A stretch of DNA of 64,000 nt from Dentipellis sp. KUC8613. Lineage: Eukaryota > Basidiomycota > Agaricomycetes > Russulales > Hericiaceae. Shown here in pieces: positions 36,601-47,600 of the stretch (position 1 is the first letter of the stretch; the number at the start of each line of letters is the position of its first letter). The notes beneath the pieces are model-generated. The model worked only from the letters and a program-made list of their open reading frames with translations. It was not told where the DNA came from and searched no databases. The stretch spans positions 1,543,805 through 1,607,804 of the forward strand of contig NSJX01000001.1 of assembly GCA_002286715.1 (NCBI GenBank). The letters run 5' to 3'. The translations under genes were made by a program, and so were the position numbers.

Positions 36601-36968
36601 CGGCGCTTGCGAGGCTTACTTCGCGCAACCAGATCTCCGGGAGCAGCGTAGCGCGCCGGCAGTCGATTGTACCGGACATAGTCAGTCCGGTAACAGACGA
36701 CGATGTTTCTGAGCTTCAGGAGCCGAAGAAGAAATATTGGTTCCAGCTGCGGAAGCCGCGGCGGCACAGCGAGGGCGATGATGCGCGTCCAGAGGAGCCA
36801 CCTCGGCCAGAAGGAGAGCCCGGACGCTCGTTCGTTGTCGTACGCAACCGGAGGGCATCGCAGCCTCTGGCTCGGACGACACCGCCTGAGGGCGAAGGGT
36901 CAGCGCCGGCGGATGGAGAGGCGCCCAAGTCCTTCGTCGTCGTCCGCAAGAAGAGCCCAGGGAAGTGA
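33630..36968 (+). CDS. TRP-like membrane protein with ML-like domain (fungal flavin-carrier/PKD2 family)
   Basis: The start is ATG at 33630. The N-terminus has a basic start and a hydrophobic signal (LSILAVLFSSLSLCSA). A cysteine-containing, Asn-glycosylation-rich lumenal ML-like domain follows (CFAGNVSQKLNVSTVYAQI, NLTVFGVS, LCSALRPPSP, YCPIAAGPFAL). Many membrane helices of the TRP domain come next, for example IVLWCTVALAAAYWLLVG, LFGICLVLFLAILASTIVL, FSVIIPALLIVRLFL, AIVILVIEVISALVTSVW and VAYVILFILALIYLAFL. Family marks are RLENAGFIVASAVSGEGLSKS-like sequence, RPQDLFG and LRPDF..LHFSVLHGNLVRL. The long cytosolic tail is polar and repeats SFVVVRNRRASQ and SFVVVRKKSPGK at its end. Relatives (Flc/Pkd2) act in ER or plasma membrane calcium and flavin transport. 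Several introns are present; the stop TGA ends at 36968. Confidence 0.85.
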
Positions 36969-37174
36969 AGCGAAGTGTTTCTTTGAATGTCACGACGCTT
37001 TTCTTCTTTGCTACTTACGTTGGTCCTCTCTCTTGGTTGTTTGCACATCGCTTTCTACTCCACGGATCTATTCAGCATATGCTATGGACACTATCGGACA
37101 CTGTCTCACGCTACACGTTACCCTGCCCTCTACATGTGAATTAGAAGTAGCACCGCACAGACTGTATTCATACA

Positions 37175-39772
37175 CTAATCGTACGCTCCGCCTAACTGCT
37201 CCCCGGGCCCGCTGCCCGCACCTGTCCCGCCGAGCCACACCACGCGCCAGTCCTGCAGGCCCTTGCGCTGCCAGCCGTACATGCCCTGGTCGCGCTCGAG
37301 CCGCGCTACGATCTCCTCAGTGTCCGTGCTGTCCCACGTCGACGTCGACGCGCCGCTCCGGCTCGACACCGAGCGGTGCAGCGGCGCGTCGTACGGCCGG
37401 TGCCAGTGCCCCCCGGCGCACAGAAAGCCCGTCTCGACGCCCAGGTCGGTCTGCGCGTACAGCGGCTCCTCCGCGCGGCCCTTACCCGCGTTCGACAGGA
37501 ACGCAAGTGAGATGTCCTGCACTTCCACGCCGTCCTCGCCGAGCGCGACCACCTGCAGTATCGGCGTTTCCCCGTAGATGACGCGCGGCGTGACGGAGCT
37601 CGGGTGCGCTTGCCATGTCAATGTCTGGAGCGGCGGGAAGAGCGGGAGTGCGGCAGGAAGGGGGCAGGGTAATATATGTGTTTGGCGGCCGCGTGTAAGG
37701 AGCTCTACGCTCTGCGAGACGCCGAGCTGGTGAACGGCAAGCGGGAGCTCGATGCGCGTGGGCGGCGTCCAGTGGCCCTTGCTCTCCTTCTGGAACCCGT
37801 GCCCACCGTCGTACGAGACACGCGAGCGCCGGTTGGAGAGCGAGTTCGCGCTCGCGCTCGGAGGCACAGAGGCGTGTGAGTCGCCGTAGAGCTCGACCTC
37901 GCCTACGGACGAGTCCGCAAGCCGGATGAGTCCCGCCTTCTTCTCGAACACGACGAAGAGGCTGAGCTGGTTCCCGAACACGACTGACTTTGTTGTCATA
38001 GAGGTATGGCGATGGCGTGCGGACGAGGGCGACAGGTGCATATGTCCGCGGGGGTGCGAGAGGTGTTTGGCCGCGATGCCGCTCGCGTCGGACGGGCTGC
38101 GCGCCATGGCGTCGTTGACTGTTTGATGCACGAAGGTGACACTCCGCGGCGTGAGTGGGGTATAGAAATCCTGCATACGTTCCGTGTGATTCGTCAGTAT
38201 GTAGTGTGGGATTTTTGAGCGCCCGTCGATAGAGCTTACCTTGACAAAGCGGAAAGCTCTCTCACCGCGCGGGGACTCGTACAGGAGAATGTTGGACTTG
38301 GTCGCGACCGCCAGGAGAGCTCCTCCGCGGGCTCGTCGGTCTTCTCGCCAGAGGTCGTATGACAGCACGGATGAGTTGACAAGGCGAGACCCGGCGGAAG
38401 CCAGAGCCACATAGTCTGTAGCCCACCGTAACGGAAGGTCCTCCACGACGTCCCAGCCAGACTCGGCGGAGCCCCGGCGTTGTATCTGAGGGTATCTCTT
38501 ATCAAATATCGAAGATCCACTCCCGGAAGGTAACAAGTTGTTGTAGGAAGAAGGTTCGGAACTTATGGGGCTTGGGCCTTGGCTCTGGCTGTCAGTCATG
38601 AGCGACTTCAGGCCCTTCGCCAGGCTGCCGTGAGATTTATGCTTCTTGTGCTGCGTCTGCTGGGGGCTCCAATTTGCGGGTCGCCGCAGGTCGAGCGGGT
38701 GCGCGCCCTGCCCATGAGATCAGCGATGCAAAGTTTCAGCATAGGCTATAAATGGCACAAACAAACCTTCTGTGAGACGGCCCACTTGGCTAAACTGATC
38801 AGGCTGGCAAGATTGTACATTCGAAGAGACCTGACGCCATCTGGGTCCTTCGAATGCTCGGACTCCGAGCCGACCAGGGCGAGGACGACACCTTGGGGTA
38901 TGCTCTCGCCTATGTCTTCGCATTCCACGATAGACAGCTGGTATACACTGGCAAAGCCTAGATGAGACCGGGTGACGACACCGCTCTTCTTTTGCTCACC
39001 CTTCACCTTCCCATATTGGATGGGCCTCCGCCTCCGCGGGGCCCTTGTTTCGTAGACCCGTGTCTGTCCATTCTTGAGGGAACATGTTCAGAACGGAGAG
39101 GCCGTTGTCATGACCGATAAGTAGCAGTTTGTCCCCCAGCAACGGAAGCAGGGTACGAATGGGGTAGGTCGTGTGAGGGAGGAATCGGGAGCCGAACTGA
39201 TGCAGGCTGATGTGGGTAGGCGACAAAGGTTGGCCAACTAGTGGTTGTGATTCCGCTGAAGGATATTCCTCTGGATAAATGGGAGGGCTGGGCAATGGCT
39301 TGAATGCTGTCTGCACTTGCAAGTGAGGAATGGACGTAGATCCTCCTTGCTCAGGCCCAGGAAACGCCGTCGGCTGGTTCGCCCATTGCGGTTCTAGGGA
39401 CGGCTATAGCAGAGGTGCAGAGGACTGTATGAGCTAGAGTGTATAGTGGCATGCAGAGCAACGCACGTTATTTCCCCAACCTCGTTCTCGTCTACGCGCG
39501 ATTTCCTCGGGGGTAATGTCTGCGTATCGTTCGGCTGCTCTAGACAGGAAGTTGTCAAGGCACCAGTATGCAAGGACACGGAATAGGAACCGACCTCTTC
39601 TCTATCCAGCTCCTCCAGCGTCCGAATCTGGAGAGAGAATTGAGGAGCCACACATAACTGCGAGCAGCTGCGCTTACCTAGAGTTAGGGCCATGCTGCTC
39701 AGCAAGATCGTCATATGTTGGGAGGTCGTCACCGCCATCCCTGTCTTGCTCCGGCGCGAGTTGGCCAGACAT
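37175..39772 (-). CDS. CNH (citron homology) domain protein
   Basis: The start at ATG 39772 (MSGQLAPEQDRDGG) gives, after two introns, DLPTYDDLAEQHGPNSRFGR, WRSWIEKRAAERYADITPEE and RRRERGWGNNPSLEPQW, an N-terminus familiar from Agaricomycete CNH proteins. The CNH beta-propeller begins around FGSRFLPHTTYPIRTLLPLL, GDKLLLIGHDNGLSVLNMFP and RSLRMYNLASLISLAKWAVS. It continues after a Ser/Pro-rich insert to GGALLAVATKSNILLYESP, AFRFVKEFYTP, SVTFVHQTV, GNQLSLFVVFEKKAGLIRLA and VGEVEL. The stop is TAG at 37175. CNH domains elsewhere sit at the C-terminus of kinases or Rho GEFs (Rom2) and bind small GTPases. Here no kinase or DH/PH domain is present, so a scaffold in vesicle or Rho signalling is only a guess. 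The N-terminal part is proline-rich. Confidence 0.8.
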
Positions 39773-40069
39773 GGGTGCGTCGGGTATCCAGGGGATGTTG
39801 GTGGTGTATAAAGGCAACCCGCAAACGATGTCAAGTAGTCGACAATAGGTCTATTCGACACCTCCATTTCTCGACCCATAGCGCCGGATCGGGCACGTGA
39901 AGGCCGTTCAGGCTGTCCTCAGTATTCTCGTCAGAACTCTCTCAAGCATACTGTTCAGATGCGTTCAATCTCGATTTTTCTCCCTCCCAACCGTGTATGA
40001 TACGTATACAACCATACAAAAATCAAGCGATCCAGCGCTAACCGTCACGTAAAGATACCCTGCTCTTTC

Positions 40070-41035
40070 TCAAGCAAATGCCAACCCAGTGAACGTCGCC
40101 ACAGCGCCCACCACAGCCCCTCCTGCGGCGGCATTGATGGTCCGCATGCCCTTCCCGTTCTTGATATCCAGCGCAAGTCGCTCGTACAGCTTCTGCACAG
40201 CAGAGGCGTCGCTCCCTACGATCAGCAGCCCGTCTGCTTCCGATTTCTTCTTCGATGGCGTCAAGCTGCGAGCTGGGAACCCAACTTTCGTAGCCGAAGC
40301 TTCCATCATGGGCAGATCAGCAAGAGGCACGATGTAGACCGCCGCTGGAGGCGCCTTCGAAATCTCTGCCAACCCATCGAGGAAGGCCGACCGCTCCTCC
40401 ATGCTCATGGTCCGAACAAGAGGCGTGGAATGGCGCGTGCGCGGAAGTTCTTCCTCCTCAACATCGGTTTTTGTGACCTCGTGCGCAGGGTGCTGTTCTT
40501 GGGACGATGCCGGTTCCGTTGGTAGAAGGCTATTCCTAGGAGTAAGAAGGGTGCCAGGCATGATCCTGCCTTCCTTCTTGCGTATCTCCGCCTTCGGCCT
40601 TTCCACTTTCTGCTGCCACTGCGCAATGCGCGCGCCAATATCTTCGTCCCCAGAATCATCGTTCATAATGCCAGGCTCCAAAAGCTTGTGCACGATCGCG
40701 CTCGAGTTCGTGGTGAGAGAGTCAAGAGTGTCCCCGAGCGGCTTGCGACGCAATGGAGTTGGCGTCCCTGGTGCAGCTCTAGCCGGAGTCCTGTCCTGTT
40801 CAATGTGAAGAGATCCTAGAGCGTCGGAGATCGTTGCGGCCTCGTTGGGCTGAGTGGCAGGCGGCGGTGAGTCGGCGTCTACATAGGGACATCCCTGGCG
40901 AGGATGACCGGCTCGAGGACGATGGCACTTGGTGCAGTGAGGAACCTTTCGAATGCTACTCTTGGGCGTGGTGTTGGGAGTAGTTTTCTTGGATACAGGA
41001 GTGTTTGGAGCGGAAGAGCGAAGGGCGGGAGGCAT
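40070..41035 (-). CDS. Unknown protein with N-terminal CxxC-type motif and C-terminal hydrophobic anchor
   Basis: This is a single-exon frame of 321 residues from ATG 41035 (MPPALRSSAPNTP), unusual in this intron-rich window. Near residue 33 it has HCTKCHRPRAGHPRQGCP, a putative zinc-binding Cys/His knuckle. The middle is polar and rich in Pro, Thr, Ser and Glu (PATQPNEAAT, EEEELPRTRHS). Toward the end are VYIVPLADLPM, KKKSEADGLLIVGSDA and a short helix. The last 25 residues are a Gly/Ala/Val-rich hydrophobic stretch (GGAVVGAVATFTGLAFA), which could be a tail anchor. I do not recognise the family. It is divergent from NOP14 over about 290 bp. Confidence 0.75.
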   Translation of the reverse strand: MPPALRSSAPNTPVSKKTTPNTTPKSSIRKVPHCTKCHRPRAGHPRQGCPYVDADSPPPATQPNEAATISDALGSLHIEQDRTPARAAPGTPTPLRRKPLGDTLDSLTTNSSAIVHKLLEPGIMNDDSGDEDIGARIAQWQQKVERPKAEIRKKEGRIMPGTLLTPRNSLLPTEPASSQEQHPAHEVTKTDVEEEELPRTRHSTPLVRTMSMEERSAFLDGLAEISKAPPAAVYIVPLADLPMMEASATKVGFPARSLTPSKKKSEADGLLIVGSDASAVQKLYERLALDIKNGKGMRTINAAAGGAVVGAVATFTGLAFA

Positions 41036-41328
41036 GTTGAGGGTGAGGTGCTGGAGGGGTCAGCGCAGGACCTGTCTTAAGTATTTGAACGGCGTGGCTC
41101 GTTCCCTAGACATGAGCTGTGCGATATACCTGAGAACAAAAGCGCTCCGGAGCCAAAGAGTCTGTGGCTGCGTCGTGGCAAGGAGAAACATGAAAACATG
41201 GCATAGACACTCCCACAAAGCGATCCAGTCTGACGTGTTTCTGCTCACGCGACGCGATACCCTTTTCGGAAGGGAGGCACTGGCTGAGGCGCACATTTCT
41301 TTCGCGCCTCATCCCTCCCAACCCTCTC

Positions 41329-44300
41329 ATGGCCAAAGGCTCGCAGCTGACGCAGCTGAAGTCTGCCCTATCACAGGCCGGTATATCCAAGCAGCCACAG
41401 AACGGAAAGAAGCGAAAACGCGCTCAAAATGAAGAAAAGGACCGCGAGAAGCGTGCTGCACGGCTTCAGGAGATCCACCAGAAGCTGAATCCCTTCGACG
41501 TCAAAGTCACAAAGCTGAAACATGACGTTGGTGGCCGTAAATTGAAGGGAGTTACAGGGCGGCCTGCGCAGAGCAAACAAGCGGGGATTGAGCAGGTCGG
41601 CATGTCTTCATTTATACCTGAGTCTGTCTTAACGAATTCCTTTAGCGTAAAAAAACTCTGTTGAAAGAGTATGAGGTGAAGGGCCACGCCGGAGGCATTC
41701 TCGATCGACGTTTCGGTGAAAATGACCCGACTATGACACCCGAAGAGCGTATGCTTGAGAGGTTTACTCGGGAGCGGCAACGGGCAGCAAAAGGCGTCTC
41801 ATTTAACCTAGAGGACGACGAAGAACTGACACATTATGGTCAAAGTCTATCGAAACTCGATGACTTTGACCATGCGGGCTTCGGTCTCGATGACGACGAG
41901 GAAGATGAAAGAGGTACGTGCGCATGCTCGATGCTCGCACGCGCATTGACAGTGTCGCGACAGGCCAAATCGACAGCGAGGTGGTAAGGCGAACTCATTT
42001 TGGAGGTTTTGGCGAGGATGAAGGCGAAGAAGACGATGAAGAGGTAGGCTTTGAGGACTTGCAACTCCATTCAGCTACTCATGCTCAGAACAACAGGGAC
42101 CTGCTCGCAAAAAGACCAAAGCTGAGGTCATGGCGGAAGTCATGGCGAAGAGCAAAGAATATAAGGTATGGCTCAAGGTACATCTGTAGTCAGTCTTATT
42201 ACTGATGTCTTGACCAGCTCCAACGTCAAATGGACAAGGAGAGGGACGAGAACATTCGTCACCAACTAGATCAGGAGCTCGATTCTATTCGCTCTTTGCT
42301 CACTGCCCCGGACCCAATATCTGCAGCATTAGAGCAACCTGATGCCCCGGGTGCCAGCAAACTCTCCGCTGCTGCAGAAGACCGCTACAAGGAATACGAC
42401 GCATTTGTTCGTGAGCTCGCGTTCGAGAGGCGAGCGAAGCCCAAGGATCGTACGAAGACAGAGGAGGAACTGGCACTCGAGGAGAAGGAAAGGTTAGAGA
42501 AGGCGGAGCGAAAACGGATACGAAGAATGAACGGAGAGGAGGATGTGGACAGCGATGATGAGGCCGCGGCACCCAGGAAGCGTAAGAGGGACATGGATGC
42601 TGATGACTTGGATGATGATTTCTACGCTGCGGATGGGTGGAATGGGATTGGCGAAGGTCTGCAGGAAGAGGGGCGAAGTGACAATGATGAAGATGGGGCT
42701 AGGGTTTCGGGAGAAGAGAGCAATGAAGAGGATGAGAGTGACGAAGAAGGTGAGGAGGGCGAGGGTGAAAACGAGTCCGGTTCTGAGGTCAGTGAGACGG
42801 AGATGGCAGAAGGGTCCGAAAATGAGTCGGCGGAACTGGTGACAGCAAAGGCACGCAAGAAGAAGCCGGCGGCAGTCAAGAAGGAGCTGCCGTTCACATT
42901 CCCTTGCCCAGAAACCCACGACGAGTTTCTTGACATCGTAGAAGATGTAGAGGATGACGATGTCCCCGTCGTTGTGCAACGCATTCGAGCGCTTTACCAC
43001 CCAAGCCTAGGTGAAGACAACAAGTACAAGCTACAGGTATTTTTTCCAAGATTATTCCCGTGTCGTACACTACTGACCTCATTTATTCTTGCAGAGATTG
43101 ACCGGCGTCCTCATCGACCATATCCTCTACATCACCTCTCCACCGAACCCTCGCTTCTCGCTTCTCACTTCCCTCATCCCTCACCTCTTTTCTCTGACCA
43201 AGACATATCCCATTCAGTCGGCGCAGCATTTCGTTGCTAAACTGACACTGATGCAGAAGAACCTCCGACGAGGTCTTTCGCAAGGTGCCAACGAACTAGG
43301 CTCTCGGACCTGGCCAGGGCTGCCCGAGCTGACCCTACTTCGCGTTGTTGGCATCGTCTGGCCTACTAGTGACATGAACCATGTTGTCGTTTCGCCGGCT
43401 AGGCTGCTCATGGGATCATATCTTGGTTTATGCCGGGTACGATCAGTCAAGGACATCGCCAGCGGTCTCTTCCTCTGCACATTATTCCTGCAGTATGAAG
43501 AGCTGTCGAAGCGATTTGTGCCAGAGGCGCTCAACTTCGCAATCAACGCTCTCCTCCATCTGGCACCCCACTCATATCAGGATTCACATTCATTGCCCGG
43601 TTCCTTGTTCTCCCCTGATTTCGGGACGAAATTGCGTCTGAGTGGCAAGAAGGCGAAGAAGTTGTCTGCCCAAAAGGCGAACCTTTCGGAGCTGTTGAAT
43701 GCGGACGATGATAATGAACAGGCGAAGGTGGACCTTCTTGGGGTTGCGTTGGACCTGGTCGGTCGGTTCGCGGATATGTATAAAGGTCTGGAAGGCTTTA
43801 TAGAGCTGTTCGAGCCCATCTTGGAAGTCGTGGAGCATGTCAAGACGGGATCATTGCCCACGGATCTCCAGGTAAGTTCAAACCATGTCCTGCCCTGGTC
43901 TTGGAGCTTATTGTATACTTGTAGGACAAACTTTCGAAGCTCAAAGACTCAACCGAGCGTCTGCTCAAGTTCTCTCGACAAGCACGCCGACCTCTGCACT
44001 TGCAAGCTCACAAGCCTATTCCCATCCCCACATTCATACCCAAGTTCGAGTCCTCATCCTCCTCATACCTCCGGGCTCGGGATCCGGATCACGAGCGCAA
44101 CGAAGCTGCCAAGCTGCGCAGGCAGTACAAGCAGGAGCGCAAGGGCGCGATCAGGGAGCTGCGGAAGGATTCGCGCTTCCTGGCAGGCGTGGAACAGGAG
44201 AAGCAGCGCGAGAAGGATGCTGCGTACGCGAAGAGTATGAAGAGGGTGTATGGCTCGATCGAGGGCGAGAGAGCGGAGGAGAAGGCTATGCAGAGGGAGA

Positions 44301-44335
44301 AAGCCCGGGAGAAGAGGAGGGCAGGCAAGAAGTGA
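41329..44335 (+). CDS. NOP14: Nucleolar protein Nop14 (90S/SSU processome)
   Basis: The start is ATG at 41329 (MAKGSQLTQLKSALSQAGIS). The N-terminal third has the Nop14 marks NPFDVKVTKLKHDV, GRRFGENDPTMTPEERMLERF-like sequence (GGILDRRFGENDPTM) and FNLEDDEELTHYGQSLS. A long charged middle follows (Glu/Asp and Lys-rich, with runs such as SNEEDESDEEGEEGEGE), then PFTFPCPETHDEFL. The C-terminal part is helical: LLRVVGIVWPTSDMNHVVVS, LPARLLMGSYLGLCRVRS-like sequence and PRFEDN-type ends with KQERKGAIRELRKDSRFLAG. It ends in basic KAREKRRAGKK with TGA at 44335. Introns lie near 41610-41655, 41913-41960 and in later exons. Nop14 scaffolds Utp3, Noc4 and Emg1 during 18S rRNA processing in the nucleolus. 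Confidence 0.94.
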
Positions 44336-44455
44336 TGTGTACAATTGTAGTCGCTGCATGTACCATATCATTACTGCATACTCCCCACTGGACATTTTAC
44401 AAGACGGAAGTAAGGATGATGATTGACCTCAATGCGTATTTGTTTACCTTTATTG

Positions 44456-44508
44456 ACGCGTGCGCACGCGCCGAAACGCGTCGCGCGTTTAGCTCTACTC
44501 AGACGCGT
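44456..44508. promoter_or_regulatory. Cluster of three ACGCGT (MCB-like) elements upstream of the ATR gene
   Basis: ACGCGT occurs at 44456-44461, 44476-44481 and 44503-44508, about 151, 131 and 104 bp upstream of the ATR start codon, inside the 271-bp spacer after NOP14. ACGCGT is the MluI cell-cycle box bound by MBF (Mbp1/Swi6 type), which drives G1/S genes in fungi. The site is palindromic, so strand is undefined. Function here is inferred from sequence and position only. Confidence 0.5.
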
Positions 44509-44606
44509 CCTCTATCCGACCACCTTCGTGCATTGACTGCCCATTCGCGTTGCTATGTTAAACCCCGAAAAAGGGCTTGCATACTACCTCTCATGAAGTG
44601 TCGCAA

Positions 44607-47600
44607 ATGGACAGCAATAATAACGTAACCGCACCTTCCTCGTCAGCATTCCCCATCCAGACGTTCCAACAATCGGCATTTGGAGCCACCCCCGCCGCTC
44701 TGCTCAAGTTTCTACGCGGATTAGTAGACGAACATCTCTCGGATACCCAGCAACTTCTAGGAGACAAGGAAGAATGGATAACAGTGATTACGGGCCTTTG
44801 CGACAGCATGCTGTCGTCCTTCCCGTCTCTGGCAGGAGGATCATGGGACGTTCTGCACGAGAAGGTCACTCTTGTGGATATCACGCTCGAAGTCATTCAC
44901 CGTGTCATTGCTAGACTTGAAGGCTTTACCTTTAACGCGGACAAAGTTGTCCTGCGGCTCTTGAACTTGTGCAGTGCACTTGATATTCGCCGCGACCCGG
45001 ACGTTCAAGACCAGGATGTCCCTTCACCCAAGCAACTACGGGCGAAGGCGTTGTCTGTCACCATCCAGACTCTAAGATATCTTGGGAATACTATTTGCTC
45101 GACGACTGGTGCCGACACGCCTCCTTGGGAGGCTATGAAACGCATACTGACAGAATGCATCCAAAGTGGACAAGGTGGGCTTTTTGGTCGGCTCTGCGAA
45201 GATCCTCTAATATCTTCCTTAGAGCTCTCAGCCCAAGATGCCATTCTCAACTTTCCCATTTTGTTCAGTCTGTCATCTAGTCCCCGCATACAGGCATTTG
45301 AGACCCTGGAGTTGTACGAGAAGGTCAGACGCCTCCACTGATAATGTAAGTATATCTAATCGTGTTGCAGATGAGAAATGAAGGCTTCTCGAGTCCCTGT
45401 CTTGATGGTTACGCCGACGTCGCCGACTTGTTATGCTTATGGTCAGACATCTTGGCCGGAACCTTCTCCCCACCTCTACGATCTCAAGCTTTCCTCCGAG
45501 ACATCATTCCTCAGGCCACAAGTCTCATGCATGAGGTCTTCAATTCGCTTCTCTTGGCACGCTGGGAGATGCCCCTTGAGCAGCGGTTACAAGCGGTTTC
45601 ACGAATCGTTTCTGCGACAATTGATCTACAAACAGTATCAGAGTTTGCTTCCCTCAAGACTGTATGCGGGGATATGATCTTCCGTTTGGTACTCCTCCGG
45701 ATCGAGACCAAGGCACTGGGTGTCCGGGTCTTGATGGACGATATCCTGTCCAAAGGCCTCAATCCGTCACTTGCTATTGTTTGTGCAAAAACGAACGCTC
45801 TGACCATCATCAAGGCCTTGCCGATCGACGTAGAGGACGATCTTACTTGCTTAGTTAGTTTTTATGTCGACGGCTTGAAATATTTTGTTGATTAAACCTT
45901 GCCTCGCAGACCTCAATCGTCTCCTATATCACCCTGGCGCTACCTAAGTTGGATATTACAACGGTTGAACACATGAAGGATATCGTCTCCCAGTCTCACC
46001 TCAGGGAATCCGCGCCAATGCTCGTGAACGTCATCGACCGGCACTTGGCATCCCAGAAACCGCCGGACCTCGAAAAGATGGAAGTCGATGAGCAAGCACC
46101 CGTGGTCAACACTTGGCAGACCGAAATCCACTCGTCTGTCCAAAGTATCCTAACATTTGCAGGGATAATAGAAGAGCTGGACAATAATGTTCGCGGTGAA
46201 GATCATGTTCAGTGGGTATTGCGTTCCATCAAAGATGGTCTAGCCAGGTAATCATGATTTCTGTGAGTGTAGTATGTTGCTTGTGATCTGATAACATGGA
46301 CAGGGCAACCGATATCTCAACGGAAAGCCAAGCTTCGATGTTGAAGGCCTTGCGCGATATGTCTTGTCTGCTTTCGCATCCAGGAGAGCCCAAATGCCGT
46401 AGAGTTTCAGGGCTAGACGATAGCTTGTTGATCGCATATTCAACTATCGTCGATTCTTTCGTCGCAGACGACGGTACCGTGATCCCGGCTTTGCGCAAGC
46501 TAAGATACGAAGTATTCGAAAGTGCGATCAAGCACTGTTCTCTGGAGTGCAGATCCCCACAGCTCGACAAACTATCCGACTTGCTTCGTCAAGGAATCAG
46601 TGAACAGAATCGGAGTGTTCGTCTTAGTGCTGGGTGAGTCTAACTTCAGCATGACCGGGGCCCAGCACGAATTGACGTTAGGTAGTCGAGGCTTGGTGGA
46701 ACTTATCCGTCTATACCATGCTATTGGAAAGCCCTCCTGGACCAAAGTCGAGCGCATCTTCGACACATTTTATGGCCTCCTAGACACGTCCAAAGAGCCC
46801 GTTAAGGAGTCCGTCCTTTTGACCGTGACGGCTGTTGGAAAGTACGTGATCTCTTCAACGAACTCGACTTCTTCTCTGAAACTGCGTCTAGAGCAACAGA
46901 TACCCAGATCCTGAGCGTTGCAATAAGCTGCCTTATTTCTCAGATAGGGCACCCCAATCCGGTCTTGAAAGGCACTGCGTATATGCAAGTGAGTGGTATT
47001 CCACCATGCCACCAGCCGTTGCTGATCGACCTCGCAGTTACTTTCCCTAGCCAAGCACCATAAGAAGTCGCCTTACGGCCTTGCGCTTCCCTACATGGAC
47101 AAGATCGCACCATTTCTCATACAGCGATGGCATTCTCAGCCTGCCATGCTCATGGAGGCTTGCCGTTTCTTCAAGATGTCAACGAGTGATTTCATATCCT
47201 ACCACCTGCCTCGCACGCTTCCCGGATTATTCGCTTCCTGCGACCTGAAAGTCCTAGAGAAGATTGCCAAAGATCTAGAGACGCAGCCTTCGCTCCTCTT
47301 CCTCAGACATTCGGAAGACGTACTTGCGCACGTTTACCTTCTCTCAACACCGGCAAAGACAACCCAGGCTCTTACCTTCATCGTCAACGTTGTCGCTGAT
47401 GCAACAGGCGGCGGTACTGTCGATATAACAAATCTGCTCCGAAGCTGTATTGTTCCCCTTCTCGCGAAACTCGTCAATGTTTTGGGTGAAGAAGACGAGA
47501 ACCGAGTGCAAGCGGTAAGCATTCGCGTCATCTTTCATGTTTTTCTATTCTGAATTCCTCACTACTGAGAATAGGCTACACAAGCATTGCATAAAGTTGA

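Noticed and set aside
39773..39879. An upstream ATG (39879) for the CNH gene
   Set aside because: It lies in a different frame from the conserved N-terminus (PTYDDLAEQHGPNSR); the in-frame start is at 39772.
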